The position numbers were made by a program, and so were the translations under genes. A stretch of DNA of 64,000 nt from Flavobacteriaceae bacterium UBA3591 (GTDB lineage Bacteria; Bacteroidota; Bacteroidia; Flavobacteriales; Flavobacteriaceae), in assembly GCA_002375695.1 (NCBI GenBank), contig DFMO01000003.1, positions 79,466-143,465 on the forward strand, written 5' to 3'. Shown here piece by piece: positions 44,501 to 51,839 of the stretch. The notes below the pieces were generated by a model. It was not told the DNA's origin. It searched no databases and worked only from the letters and a program-made list of their open reading frames with translations. The stretch's first letter is position 1, and the number at the start of each line of letters is the position of its first letter.

Positions 44501-45066
44501 TAATTTTAAGTTTGGCGGGAGTATTTCTGGGTCTTGTAGTTTTCCAAATGGACTTTGTGGTTATTATGACGATGATGGGAATTATTTCCTTGGCAGGAAT
44601 TGTGGTAAACAATGCTATTGTATTAATAGATTACACACAAATTCTTATCGATAGAAAAAAGTACGAGTTACAAATGGATCTCGACCAAATGCTTACAAAA
44701 CGTCAATATTTTAATTTAATAGTGGCAGGGGGTAAGTCGCGTTTACGCCCAGTGTTGCTTACCGCAATAACTACCGTATTGGGGCTTATTCCTTTGGCTA
44801 TTGGATTAAACATCGATTTCTTTGGGTTGTTTACAGATTATAGCCCAAATATTTACATTGGTGGAGATAACGTAATATTTTGGGGTCCCCTTGCGTGGAC
44901 GGTAATTTTCGGGTTAATATTTGCCACTTTTTTAACACTAATTGTGGTGCCGGTTATGTTTTATCTGGTTAATCGCGCTAAAATTAGGTTTAGAAAAAGA
45001 CGAAAAATGAAAGCATTGATTAAACAACGGGAAAGTGATGCAAAAAGATACGACCGTATTGCTTAG
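41569..45066 (+). CDS. RND efflux pump inner-membrane subunit (AcrB/MexB-type)
   Basis: A 1165-residue proton-driven pump with 12 membrane helices and two large periplasmic loops. Characteristic parts are the N-terminal helix (KMTVYVIMAIVLFLGGFAYY) with PREAFPEI, the TM4 proton-relay segment LGMLVDNGIVVVENVY, and MGIISLAGIVVNNAIVLIDY in the second half. It is longer than typical AcrB (about 1050), mainly through an insertion around residues 500-570 and a basic C-terminal tail. It ends the tetR-tolC-adaptor-pump operon, with a strong hairpin downstream. Substrates are unknown. Confidence 0.93.
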   Translation: MSKNPYKEFSVSSWAIDNKMTVYVIMAIVLFLGGFAYYTMPREAFPEIIETKIYVSSVNPGNSAEDVEKFITEPLEEEFKGVGGVKEITSTTLQDYSIIIVEFEESVDIPVAKQLVKDKVDQVKAETTWPTLTNGAKVEPNVFDLNFSEEMPILNINLTGDYPVQQLKNYAEYLQDKIEMLPQIKEATIRGVEDKEVEIAVDIYKMTASQVSFDNIINAIKGENSTISGGNIIKNGVQKNIRITGEIENPKELENVVVKRDDGVVFLKDIAQINFRPKDATTYAREYGEPVVMLDVKKRAGKNMIEAVEQIKEIVAEEQENYLPQSLHVSLTNDQSIKTENQVNDLVNNIIFGVILVVLVLMFFLGFRNALFVGFAIPLSMLISLVILSSLGFTLNTMVLFGLVMGLGMLVDNGIVVVENVYTLMSEGLSSRKAAKQGMGEIAWPIIASTATTLAAFFPLGLWPGTIGKFMIYFPITLSVVLSSSLFVALIINSMLTSEFMKTEEEPLTKQKLIRWSLILLGVGILLLIGGFALDVAAFRGFGNIAILTAIMLWVYKYILAGAVEYFQYKALKKLENFYENTLKYALRGKMAYIFFFGTIAILILSFILVGLAQPKVLFFPENEPNQIITYIEYPQGTDIEKTNKLTKQVEQRVFNAISKYEDNGYNYMVESAISQVGQGAGNPMTDGGQSNDMPQKGKITLSMRDYQLRRGVKSSDVLEEVRQAVQGFPGASIIVEKDAAGPPVGYPINIELIGEDYEEMLHEAENLRSYIEGLGISGIEELKIDVNKSKPEMDVTVDREKAGQLGISTGQIGQTLRRAIFGEEVSTYKDGDDDYEINVRLSDKTRYDENALFNQPITFRNNQGKIVQVPISAMVSKNNTASFSSIKRKDLKRTITVYSNVIGGYNPTQIVNDLKRELKNYDLPKDINLVFTGEQEEQADNMGFLLLALFYAMGGILLILVAQFNSISKPLIILTSVILSLAGVFLGLVVFQMDFVVIMTMMGIISLAGIVVNNAIVLIDYTQILIDRKKYELQMDLDQMLTKRQYFNLIVAGGKSRLRPVLLTAITTVLGLIPLAIGLNIDFFGLFTDYSPNIYIGGDNVIFWGPLAWTVIFGLIFATFLTLIVVPVMFYLVNRAKIRFRKRRKMKALIKQRESDAKRYDRIA

Positions 45067-45090
45067 AAAAAAATAGTTTAAAGCTCAATC

Positions 45091-45124
45091 AACCCCTTTA
45101 AAAATGATGAATTTTAAAGGGGTT
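45091..45124 (+). terminator. Hairpin terminator of the efflux operon
   Basis: A perfect 13-bp stem, AACCCCTTTAAAA (45091-45103) and TTTTAAAGGGGTT (45112-45124), with an 8-base loop. The T tail is short (TATAAAAATT), so termination may be partial. Confidence 0.7.
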
Positions 45125-45230
45125 TATAAAAATTGATTATTGTTTGACAATTAAATAATAATCACTTCAAAACCACAACAATTCATTATTTACTTATTAA
45201 ATTTACACCCTCAATTTTTTTCAGAATACG

Positions 45231-46985
45231 ATGTACAGAACACACAATAATGGGCAACTGCGCGCAGCAGATATAAATAAAGAAGTAACGCTTGCAGGAT
45301 GGGTACAAAAAACTCGCGATAAAGGGTTTATGATTTGGGTAGACCTTCGCGATCGCTATGGATTAACCCAACTTATTTTTGACGAAGAAAGAACTTCAAA
45401 AGAAGTAATGGAAAAAGCCTCAAAGCTTGGACGCGAATTTGTAATTCAAGTAAAAGGTAAGGTGATAGAACGCGAATCTAAAAACCCAAACATGCCAACT
45501 GGCGATGTAGAAATTTTAGTTTCTGAATTAAATATTTTAAACGAATCCCTTACTCCACCCTTTACTATTGAAGACCACACAGATGGCGGTGAAGACCTGC
45601 GAATGAAGTACCGCTACTTGGACATTAGAAGAAATCCGGTGCGCGAAAATTTAATTTTCCGTTCAAAAGTCTCTATGGCAGTTCGCAATTATTTATCAAA
45701 TAAAGGCTTTGTAGAAGTAGAAACTCCGTATTTAATAAAATCTACTCCCGAAGGAGCGCGCGATTTTGTAGTGCCAAGTAGAATGAATGAGGGTGAGTTT
45801 TATGCCCTTCCCCAATCGCCACAAACGTTTAAGCAATTGCTAATGGTTGGCGGCCTCGATAAATACTTTCAAATTGTAAAGTGTTTTCGCGATGAAGATT
45901 TACGTGCAGACCGTCAGCCAGAATTTACACAAATAGATTGCGAAATGGCTTTCGTAGAGCAAGAAGACATTTTAAATGCTTTTGAAGGCCTAACGAAACA
46001 TCTTTTAAAAGAAATTAACGGCGTAGAAATTTCAGAATTTCCAAGAATAACCTACGACGATGCCATGGCAAAATACGGTAACGATAAGCCAGATATTCGA
46101 TTTGGGATGGAATTTGGCGAATTAAACGAAGTTACGCAGCACAAAGATTTCGGGGTTTTTAACCAAGCCGAATTGGTAGTTGGAATTGCGGTACCGGGCG
46201 GAAATAAATTCACAAGAAAAGAAATAGATAAATTAATAAGCTGGGTAAAACGTCCACAAATTGGCGCCATGGGAATGGTTTACTCGCGCTGTAATGAAGA
46301 TGGCACCTATAAATCTTCAGTAGATAAATTTTACGACCAAGAAGATTTAGCGAAGTGGGCCGAAATTACAGGTGCGAAACCTGGCGATTTAGTTTGCATA
46401 CTTTCGGGCGATAAAAATAAAGTGCGAACCCAATTAAGTGCACTGCGCATGCATTTAGCCGAAGAATTAGGTTTGCGAAAAAGCGATGAGTTTGCACCGC
46501 TTTGGGTGGTAGACTTTCCGTTATTAGAGTGGGATGAAGAAACAAACCGTTACCACGCAATGCACCACCCTTTTACTTCGCCAAAACTAGGTCAGCTCGA
46601 GTTATTAAAAACAAATCCCGGTGCTGTTAAAGCAAATGCTTACGATTTGGTGCTCAACGGAAATGAAATTGGCGGTGGATCTATAAGAATCTACGACCAA
46701 AAAACGCAAGCTTTAATGTTTGATTATTTAGGTTTTACGCCCGAAGAAGCAAGAGCCCAGTTTGGGTTTTTAATGGATGCGTTTAAATACGGCGCTCCTC
46801 CTCACGGCGGAATTGCATTTGGCTTAGATAGATTGGTGGCAATTTTAGGCGGGCAAGAGACAATTCGCGATTTTATTGCCTTCCCAAAAAACAATGCGGG
46901 TCGAGACATAATGATTGATGCTCCTGCGCCAATAGACAAACAGCAACTCGAAGAATTACATTTAAAAGTTGATATAAAATCTTAA
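45231..46985 (+). CDS. aspS: Aspartyl-tRNA synthetase
   Basis: A 584-residue bacterial-type AspRS. The N-terminal OB-fold anticodon-binding domain has LAGWVQKTRDKGFMIWVDLR. The catalytic core has YLIKSTPEGARDFVVPSR, then the flipping-loop and motif 2 region FKQLLMVGGLDKYFQIVKCF followed by RDEDLRADRQPEFTQ. There is a GAD-type insertion domain (about 300-400), and motif 3 is GIAFGLDRLVAIL. Full length. Its terminator overlaps the false upstream start of the ClC gene. Confidence 0.97.
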   Translation: MYRTHNNGQLRAADINKEVTLAGWVQKTRDKGFMIWVDLRDRYGLTQLIFDEERTSKEVMEKASKLGREFVIQVKGKVIERESKNPNMPTGDVEILVSELNILNESLTPPFTIEDHTDGGEDLRMKYRYLDIRRNPVRENLIFRSKVSMAVRNYLSNKGFVEVETPYLIKSTPEGARDFVVPSRMNEGEFYALPQSPQTFKQLLMVGGLDKYFQIVKCFRDEDLRADRQPEFTQIDCEMAFVEQEDILNAFEGLTKHLLKEINGVEISEFPRITYDDAMAKYGNDKPDIRFGMEFGELNEVTQHKDFGVFNQAELVVGIAVPGGNKFTRKEIDKLISWVKRPQIGAMGMVYSRCNEDGTYKSSVDKFYDQEDLAKWAEITGAKPGDLVCILSGDKNKVRTQLSALRMHLAEELGLRKSDEFAPLWVVDFPLLEWDEETNRYHAMHHPFTSPKLGQLELLKTNPGAVKANAYDLVLNGNEIGGGSIRIYDQKTQALMFDYLGFTPEEARAQFGFLMDAFKYGAPPHGGIAFGLDRLVAILGGQETIRDFIAFPKNNAGRDIMIDAPAPIDKQQLEELHLKVDIKS

Positions 46986-46988
46986 TAA

Positions 46989-47014
46989 AAAATCCTGCAA
47001 ATGCAGGATTTTTT
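46989..47014 (+). terminator. Intrinsic terminator after aspS
   Basis: AAAATCCTGC (46989-46998) and GCAGGATTTT (47003-47012) with an AAAT loop and a T run. The ATG at 47001 lies inside this hairpin, so it is not used as the start of the next gene. Confidence 0.88.
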
Positions 47015-47027
47015 GATAGTTTTAAAA

Positions 47028-48824
47028 ATGCCAACAGAAAAACGAACATTTTTAACCCGCTTTCTTATTTGGAGAATTAAGCACATTTCTCACAAACAAT
47101 TCGTTTTTTTACTCAGTATTATTGTGGGCCTTTTAGCCGGAATTGGCGCTGTGGTTTTAAAAAATTTCACCCACCTAATTCAACATTTGCTTGAAGGAAA
47201 TTTAATTGCGCATTACCAAACAGCTTTTTACTTTATCTTTCCTCTTATAGGGCTTACCATTACCTTTTTTGTAATGCGCTACATTATTAGGCACAGGGTA
47301 AACCACGGTATTCCATCTACACTCTATGCCATCTCCAAACGCAAAGGTTTAATGCGGCCATTCCAAATGTTTGGGAGTTTACTCACAGCACCAATTACAG
47401 TTGGCTTTGGGGGTTCCGTGGGCTTAGAGGGACCTACTGTTGCCACTGGTGCTGCCTTAAGTTCTAATCTGTCAAGACTGTTTCATTTAAACCAGTCTAC
47501 ACGTACTTTATTAATTGGCTGTGCTGGTGCAGGAGCCATGGCCGCTATTTTTAAAGCGCCCATCGCTGCCATAATTTTTGCCGTTGAAGTTTTTAGTTTA
47601 GATCTTACACTAGCCTCAATGGTGCCGTTGCTATTAGCTTCGGTTTCTGCAATAACAACCTCCTACTTTTTTTTAGGTTCAGATATTTTACTTCCTTTTA
47701 AAATCACTGATAAATTTGAAATTAACGACATCCCATTTTATGTTTTGTTAGGATTAGTTGCCTCCATGGTTTCAATATATTACACAAAAATGTACTCGAG
47801 CATTCAAGAATTTTTTGAAAAAATTAGCTCACCAACAAAACGATTATTAATTGGAGGTATTGGCTTGGGAGTTTTAATTTACTTTATCCCACCGTTGTAT
47901 GGAGAAGGTTTCGACGTAATTAATAATTTGGTACAAGGAAATCCGCAAGCCGCATTAGAAAATAATTTTTTCAATTTAGACCTTTCAAATATCTGGGTGA
48001 TAATACTACTATTAGCCGGTTTGGTAGTTTTTAAAATTATTGCGAGTGCCCTCACCTTTGGCGCAGGAGGCGTAGGTGGTATCTTTGCACCTACCCTTTT
48101 TATGGGAAGTATCATGGGCAATTGTTTTGCCAAAATTTTAAACAATTTAGGGGTCCTAAACAACCCCGTTTCTGAAAGTAATTTCACATTAGTAGGGATG
48201 ACAGGCTTAATGGCCGGAGTATTGCATGCGCCATTAACCGCCATATTTTTAATAGCCGAAGTAACCGGCGGATACGAGCTTTTTATACCTTTAATGATCA
48301 CAGCAACTATTTCGTTTTCGCTTACAAAATATTTTATTCCGCACTCCGTTTACGCCATGGAACTTGGTAAAAAAGGCGATTTAATTACCCATAATAAAGA
48401 CCACGCGGTATTAACTTTAATGGATATTGCATCGGTGGTAGAACGCGACTTTGTACCAATTTACCCGCAACTGGATTTAGGTGAAATAGTACACAATGCC
48501 GTAGTAAAATCTAAAAGGAATCTCTTCCCGGTTTTAAATAAAAAAACAAAAGCCTTGGAAGGAATTATACTTTTAGACGACTTAAGACCTGTAATGTTTG
48601 ACCAATCTTTATATCTTGAAATTAAAGCTACAGAGTTAATGAACAGTCCCCCTGGGGTGATTGATCTTCAAAAGGATAAAATGACCGAGGTAATGAAGAA
48701 GTTTCAGAATACCGGCGCTTGGAATCTTCCGGTGATAAACAATGGCGAATATTACGGTTTTATTTCAAAATCAAAACTATTAACTGCCTACCGACGGAAA
48801 TTAATTGAATTCTCGGGAAAGTAG
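47028..48824 (+). CDS. ClC-family chloride channel/antiporter with C-terminal CBS pair
   Basis: A 598-residue membrane protein. The ClC core shows the selectivity motifs GGSVGLEGPTVATGA (gating Glu134 kept, so a proton-coupled exchanger is possible) and FGAGGVGGIFAPTLFMG. Two CBS domains follow from about residue 470 (FVPIYPQLDLGEIVHNAV; VIDLQKDKMTEVMKKF). The start is ATG at 47028, because the upstream ATG at 47001 is inside the aspS terminator. A small membrane protein gene follows after 21 bases and may be co-transcribed. Confidence 0.92.
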   Translation: MPTEKRTFLTRFLIWRIKHISHKQFVFLLSIIVGLLAGIGAVVLKNFTHLIQHLLEGNLIAHYQTAFYFIFPLIGLTITFFVMRYIIRHRVNHGIPSTLYAISKRKGLMRPFQMFGSLLTAPITVGFGGSVGLEGPTVATGAALSSNLSRLFHLNQSTRTLLIGCAGAGAMAAIFKAPIAAIIFAVEVFSLDLTLASMVPLLLASVSAITTSYFFLGSDILLPFKITDKFEINDIPFYVLLGLVASMVSIYYTKMYSSIQEFFEKISSPTKRLLIGGIGLGVLIYFIPPLYGEGFDVINNLVQGNPQAALENNFFNLDLSNIWVIILLLAGLVVFKIIASALTFGAGGVGGIFAPTLFMGSIMGNCFAKILNNLGVLNNPVSESNFTLVGMTGLMAGVLHAPLTAIFLIAEVTGGYELFIPLMITATISFSLTKYFIPHSVYAMELGKKGDLITHNKDHAVLTLMDIASVVERDFVPIYPQLDLGEIVHNAVVKSKRNLFPVLNKKTKALEGIILLDDLRPVMFDQSLYLEIKATELMNSPPGVIDLQKDKMTEVMKKFQNTGAWNLPVINNGEYYGFISKSKLLTAYRRKLIEFSGK

Positions 48825-48845
48825 TTCCATAAAAATTTCAACTAA

Positions 48846-49091
48846 ATGAAAAATGTAATTGTAATATTATTTATCGCAGTAGTAGTAAGTTTGGGAGTAG
48901 GTTTCTACATAAAAACTACCGATGAAGCTACTGGAAATCTTGTTATTGGGTTATCCTTAATGGCCGGATTTTTTATTTTAATGCCGCTTTTTATTTACCA
49001 TCGTTGGAAAGATCGAAATGTAAAAGATTATATGCTAACGAAAGAAAATATAAAAAAAATGCAAGATTTTCAGAAAGAGAATAAAGTTTAA
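48846..49091 (+). CDS. Small two-helix membrane protein, unknown function
   Basis: An 81-residue protein with two membrane helices (about 3-22 and 33-52) and a basic cytoplasmic tail (YHRWKDRNVKDYML and onward, ending FQKENKV). It belongs to no family I recognise, but the clean start, helix pattern and position 21 bases after the ClC gene support a real gene in that operon. Confidence 0.7.
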   Translation: MKNVIVILFIAVVVSLGVGFYIKTTDEATGNLVIGLSLMAGFFILMPLFIYHRWKDRNVKDYMLTKENIKKMQDFQKENKV

Positions 49092-49147
49092 AATAGTGTT
49101 CTTTTAATTTTTTTTAGATTTTCTTAACATTTAGATTGATAATATTA

Positions 49148-49155
49148 TACATTTG
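49148..49155 (+). promoter_or_regulatory. Promoter -7 box TACATTTG for the cold-shock gene
   Basis: Exact TAnnTTTG match, 31 bases upstream of the ATG at 49187. The leader is very AT-rich (TTATTATTAATTTATT). No -33 TTG at the usual distance. Confidence 0.5.
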
Positions 49156-49186
49156 TATCTTATTATTAATTTATTTTTTATTTACA

Positions 49187-49384
49187 ATGGAAGGAACAGT
49201 AAAGTTTTTTAACGAATCTAAAGGTTATGGTTTTATCACCAATGATGAAACTGGACAAGACATTTTTGTACACGTTACTAGCTTAAACGGCGAATCGCTT
49301 AACGAAGGTGACAAAGTAGAATATGTTGAAGAAGAAGGAAGAAAAGGACGTGTTGCTGCGCAAGTTCGCGTATTACACGATTAG
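49187..49384 (+). CDS. Cold-shock domain protein (CspA family)
   Basis: A 65-residue single OB-fold nucleic-acid chaperone: MEGTVKFFNESKGYGFI (RNP1 KGYGFI), then DIFVHVTSL (RNP2), then GRKGRVAAQVRVL. The ATG at 49187 is chosen because it gives the standard family start. An in-frame start at 49136 would add a hydrophobic stretch that is really the AT-rich leader. It has its own promoter and terminator. Confidence 0.95.
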   Translation: MEGTVKFFNESKGYGFITNDETGQDIFVHVTSLNGESLNEGDKVEYVEEEGRKGRVAAQVRVLHD

Positions 49385-49405
49385 TACATATACTTTATAG
49401 ATTTT

Positions 49406-49439
49406 AAAATGCCTTTCAGCTATTGAAAGGCATTTTTTA
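49406..49439 (+). terminator. Intrinsic terminator after the cold-shock gene
   Basis: AAATGCCTTTCA (49407-49418) and TGAAAGGCATTT (49424-49435) form a perfect 12-bp stem followed by T. The A-rich left side may also let it end the convergent deaminase transcript. Confidence 0.88.
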
Positions 49440-49895
49440 TTAGTTTAAGTTTCTTTTCTCGATAAAAAATCGCTTTAACAATTGCGAAGCCTCCTCGGCC
49501 ATTACACCACCTGTCATTTTAGTTTTAGGATGCAATTTTGTTTTTAGCGAAATACATCCACGCTGCTCATCACGAGCCCCGTACACTATTTTAGAAATCT
49601 GACTCCAAAACAAAGCTCCTGCGCACATTTGGCAGGGTTCAATAGTTACATACAGCGTACAATCTATTAAGTATTTACCACCCAAATAATTTGCTGCTGC
49701 AGTAATAGCCTGCATTTCGGCGTGGGCGGTAACATCGTTTAAAATTTCGGTTAAATTATGTGCTCTTGCAATAATTTTATTATTTGCAACAATTACAGCC
49801 CCAATAGGTATTTCGCCTTTTTCATAGGCCGTTTCGGCCTCTTGCAAAGCGCGTTTCATAAAATAACTGTCGTCAAAGGGTTGTATAATATCCAA
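49440..49895 (-). CDS. tadA: tRNA-specific adenosine deaminase (TadA-type)
   Basis: A 151-residue zinc deaminase that would convert A34 to inosine in tRNA-Arg(ACG). Zinc ligands and catalytic Glu are HAEM (His58, Glu60) and PCQMC (Cys88, Cys91). IPIGAVIV and the C-terminal helix (EEASQLLKRFFIEKR) match TadA. Guanine or cytosine deaminases share the motif, but length and sequence favour TadA. The stop codon directly abuts the csp terminator. Confidence 0.88.
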   Translation of the reverse strand: MDIIQPFDDSYFMKRALQEAETAYEKGEIPIGAVIVANNKIIARAHNLTEILNDVTAHAEMQAITAAANYLGGKYLIDCTLYVTIEPCQMCAGALFWSQISKIVYGARDEQRGCISLKTKLHPKTKMTGGVMAEEASQLLKRFFIEKRNLN

Positions 49896-49998
49896 GCCGA
49901 AAAATTGTAGATTAATATTAGGTGAAAATGATTTAAAAAACGAAATTACGAATTAACAAATTAACGATTTCCATCAATTAACAAATTTTCAATAAACG

Positions 49999-50006
49999 TA
50001 TCTTTG
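49999..50006 (+). promoter_or_regulatory. Promoter -7 box TATCTTTG for dxs
   Basis: Exact TAnnTTTG match whose last base is 5 bases from the GTG start of dxs. It implies a leaderless or nearly leaderless mRNA, or a start slightly downstream. Confidence 0.55.
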
Positions 50007-50010
50007 CAAG

Positions 50011-51789
50011 GTGTTAGACAGTATTTTAAAAAAAATTAATTCGCCCAAAGACCTTAGGAATATTCCAAAGGAGAAATTGCCGCAATTGGCAAAAGAACTC
50101 CGTGAATTTATAATCAATATTGTAGCTACCAAAGAAGGTCATTTGGGTGCTAGCTTAGGAGTTGTAGAACTAACTTTAGCTCTTCACTATGTTTTTAACA
50201 CCCCCGATGATCTTTTGGTTTGGGACGTAGGCCACCAAGCGTACGGGCATAAAATTTTAACCGGAAGAAAAGATATTTTCCATACCAATCGACAATTGGA
50301 TGGGGTAAGTGGTTTCCCAAAAATTACCGAAAGCGAATACGATACTTTTGGGGTTGGACATAGTAGTACGGCTATTTCGGCCGCTTTAGGGATGGCAATT
50401 GCATCTCAATTAAATGGAGAACACGAGAAACAACATATTGCCGTAGTAGGCGACGCTTCCATCGCGAGTGGTATGGCCTTTGAAGCGCTAAATCACGCCG
50501 GCGTTACCAAAACAAATTTACTGGTTATTTTAAACGACAACGCAATTGGAATTGACCCTAGCGTTGGTGCGTTAAAAGACTATTTTACCAAAGTAAAACG
50601 AAAAGATTTAAAAGATTCTGACAATATTTTTGAAGCTTTAAATTTTAACTATTCGGGGCCTATTGACGGGCATGATTTAAACTTATTAGTTTCTGAATTA
50701 ACACGATTAAAAAATGTAAATGTCCCAAAAGTATTACACATTATTACAACCAAAGGCAAAGGCTTACGGCAAGCCGAAGAAAACCAAGTTGTATATCACG
50801 CTCCCGGAAAGTTTAATGCCCTCACTGGCGATTTGGCGCCAAAAGACACCAATATTAAACCGCCGAAATTTCAGGATGTATTTGGTAAGACTTTAGTTGA
50901 ATTAGCCACAACAGACTCAAAAATTATTGGAATTACTCCAGCGATGCCTACGGGGAGCTCTTTAAAGTTTATGATGGATGCTTTCCCCAATCGTGCTTTT
51001 GATGTTGGCATAGCCGAACAACATGCAGTAACCTTTGCTGCAGGAATGGCAACACAAGGTTTTACTGTATTTTGCAATATTTATTCTACCTTTTTACAAC
51101 GCGCATACGACCAAGTTATACACGATGTATGTTTACAAAAAATACCGGTTATTTTTTGTTTGGACCGCGCCGGAATTGTTGGAGAAGACGGCGCAACCCA
51201 CCACGGCATTTTCGATTTGGCTTATTTAAATTGTATTCCAAACCTCATCATTTTTGCTCCCCGTAATGAAATAGAACTTCGCAATATAATGTTCACCGCC
51301 CAACAAGGTTTGCCATTGCCTATTTTTATTAGATATCCGCGTGGCAGAGGCTCTATTGTGGAATGGAAACAACCGTTTAAAACTATTGAAACTGGTACAG
51401 CCAAGGTTTTAAAAGAAGGCGATGAGCTCGCTATATTAACCATTGGTACTATTGCCGAAAATGTACTTAAAGCAGTAGAAAAATTAACTAAAGAAGAAAA
51501 AGCTAGAATTGGTGTAGTAGATATGCGCTTTTTAAAGCCACTAGACGAAAACGTACTTCAAGATATTTTTAAGAAATATAGCAAGATTATAACTGTTGAA
51601 GACGGCACTGTAATTGGTGGTTTGGGTGCTTCGGTTGTAGCTTTTGCCAGTAAATATTCTTTTAATAATTCAGTTGAAATTTTAGGAATTCCCGATATAT
51701 TTCCCGAACACGGTACTGTGGCGCAATTGCAACATCTCGCGGGTATTTCGACTGAAAAGATATTTCAGAAAATTAAAAAACACGTATAA
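50011..51789 (+). CDS. dxs: 1-deoxy-D-xylulose-5-phosphate synthase
   Basis: A 592-residue thiamine-diphosphate enzyme joining pyruvate and glyceraldehyde-3-phosphate, the first step of the MEP isoprenoid pathway. The N-terminal part has ATKEGHLGASLGVVELTLAL, HQAYGHKILTGR and VVGDASIASGMAFEALNHAG. The central domain has DVGIAEQHAVTFAAGMA and LDRAGIVGEDGATHHG. The start is GTG at 50011 (MLDSILKKINSPKDL); no ATG fits. It is slightly shorter than E. coli Dxs (620). A bidirectional terminator follows. Confidence 0.96.
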   Translation: MLDSILKKINSPKDLRNIPKEKLPQLAKELREFIINIVATKEGHLGASLGVVELTLALHYVFNTPDDLLVWDVGHQAYGHKILTGRKDIFHTNRQLDGVSGFPKITESEYDTFGVGHSSTAISAALGMAIASQLNGEHEKQHIAVVGDASIASGMAFEALNHAGVTKTNLLVILNDNAIGIDPSVGALKDYFTKVKRKDLKDSDNIFEALNFNYSGPIDGHDLNLLVSELTRLKNVNVPKVLHIITTKGKGLRQAEENQVVYHAPGKFNALTGDLAPKDTNIKPPKFQDVFGKTLVELATTDSKIIGITPAMPTGSSLKFMMDAFPNRAFDVGIAEQHAVTFAAGMATQGFTVFCNIYSTFLQRAYDQVIHDVCLQKIPVIFCLDRAGIVGEDGATHHGIFDLAYLNCIPNLIIFAPRNEIELRNIMFTAQQGLPLPIFIRYPRGRGSIVEWKQPFKTIETGTAKVLKEGDELAILTIGTIAENVLKAVEKLTKEEKARIGVVDMRFLKPLDENVLQDIFKKYSKIITVEDGTVIGGLGASVVAFASKYSFNNSVEILGIPDIFPEHGTVAQLQHLAGISTEKIFQKIKKHV

Positions 51790-51791
51790 AA

Positions 51792-51817
51792 AAAAGAGGC
51801 TCTTTCGAGCCTCTTTT
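51792..51817. terminator. Bidirectional intrinsic terminator
   Basis: AAAAGAGGCTC (51792-51802) and GAGCCTCTTTT (51807-51817) with a TTTC loop form a perfect 11-bp stem between the convergent dxs and metallopeptidase genes. Confidence 0.9.
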
Positions 51818-51839
51818 AAATTCAATCTATTTTAAAAAC

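Noticed and set aside
47001..47027. Upstream ATG of the ClC gene
   Set aside because: It lies within the aspS terminator hairpin and adds residues unlike the family; the ATG at 47028 fits better.
49136..49186. Hydrophobic N-terminal extension of the cold-shock protein
   Set aside because: It is the translation of an AT-rich leader; the cold-shock domain starts with MEGTVKFF at 49187.
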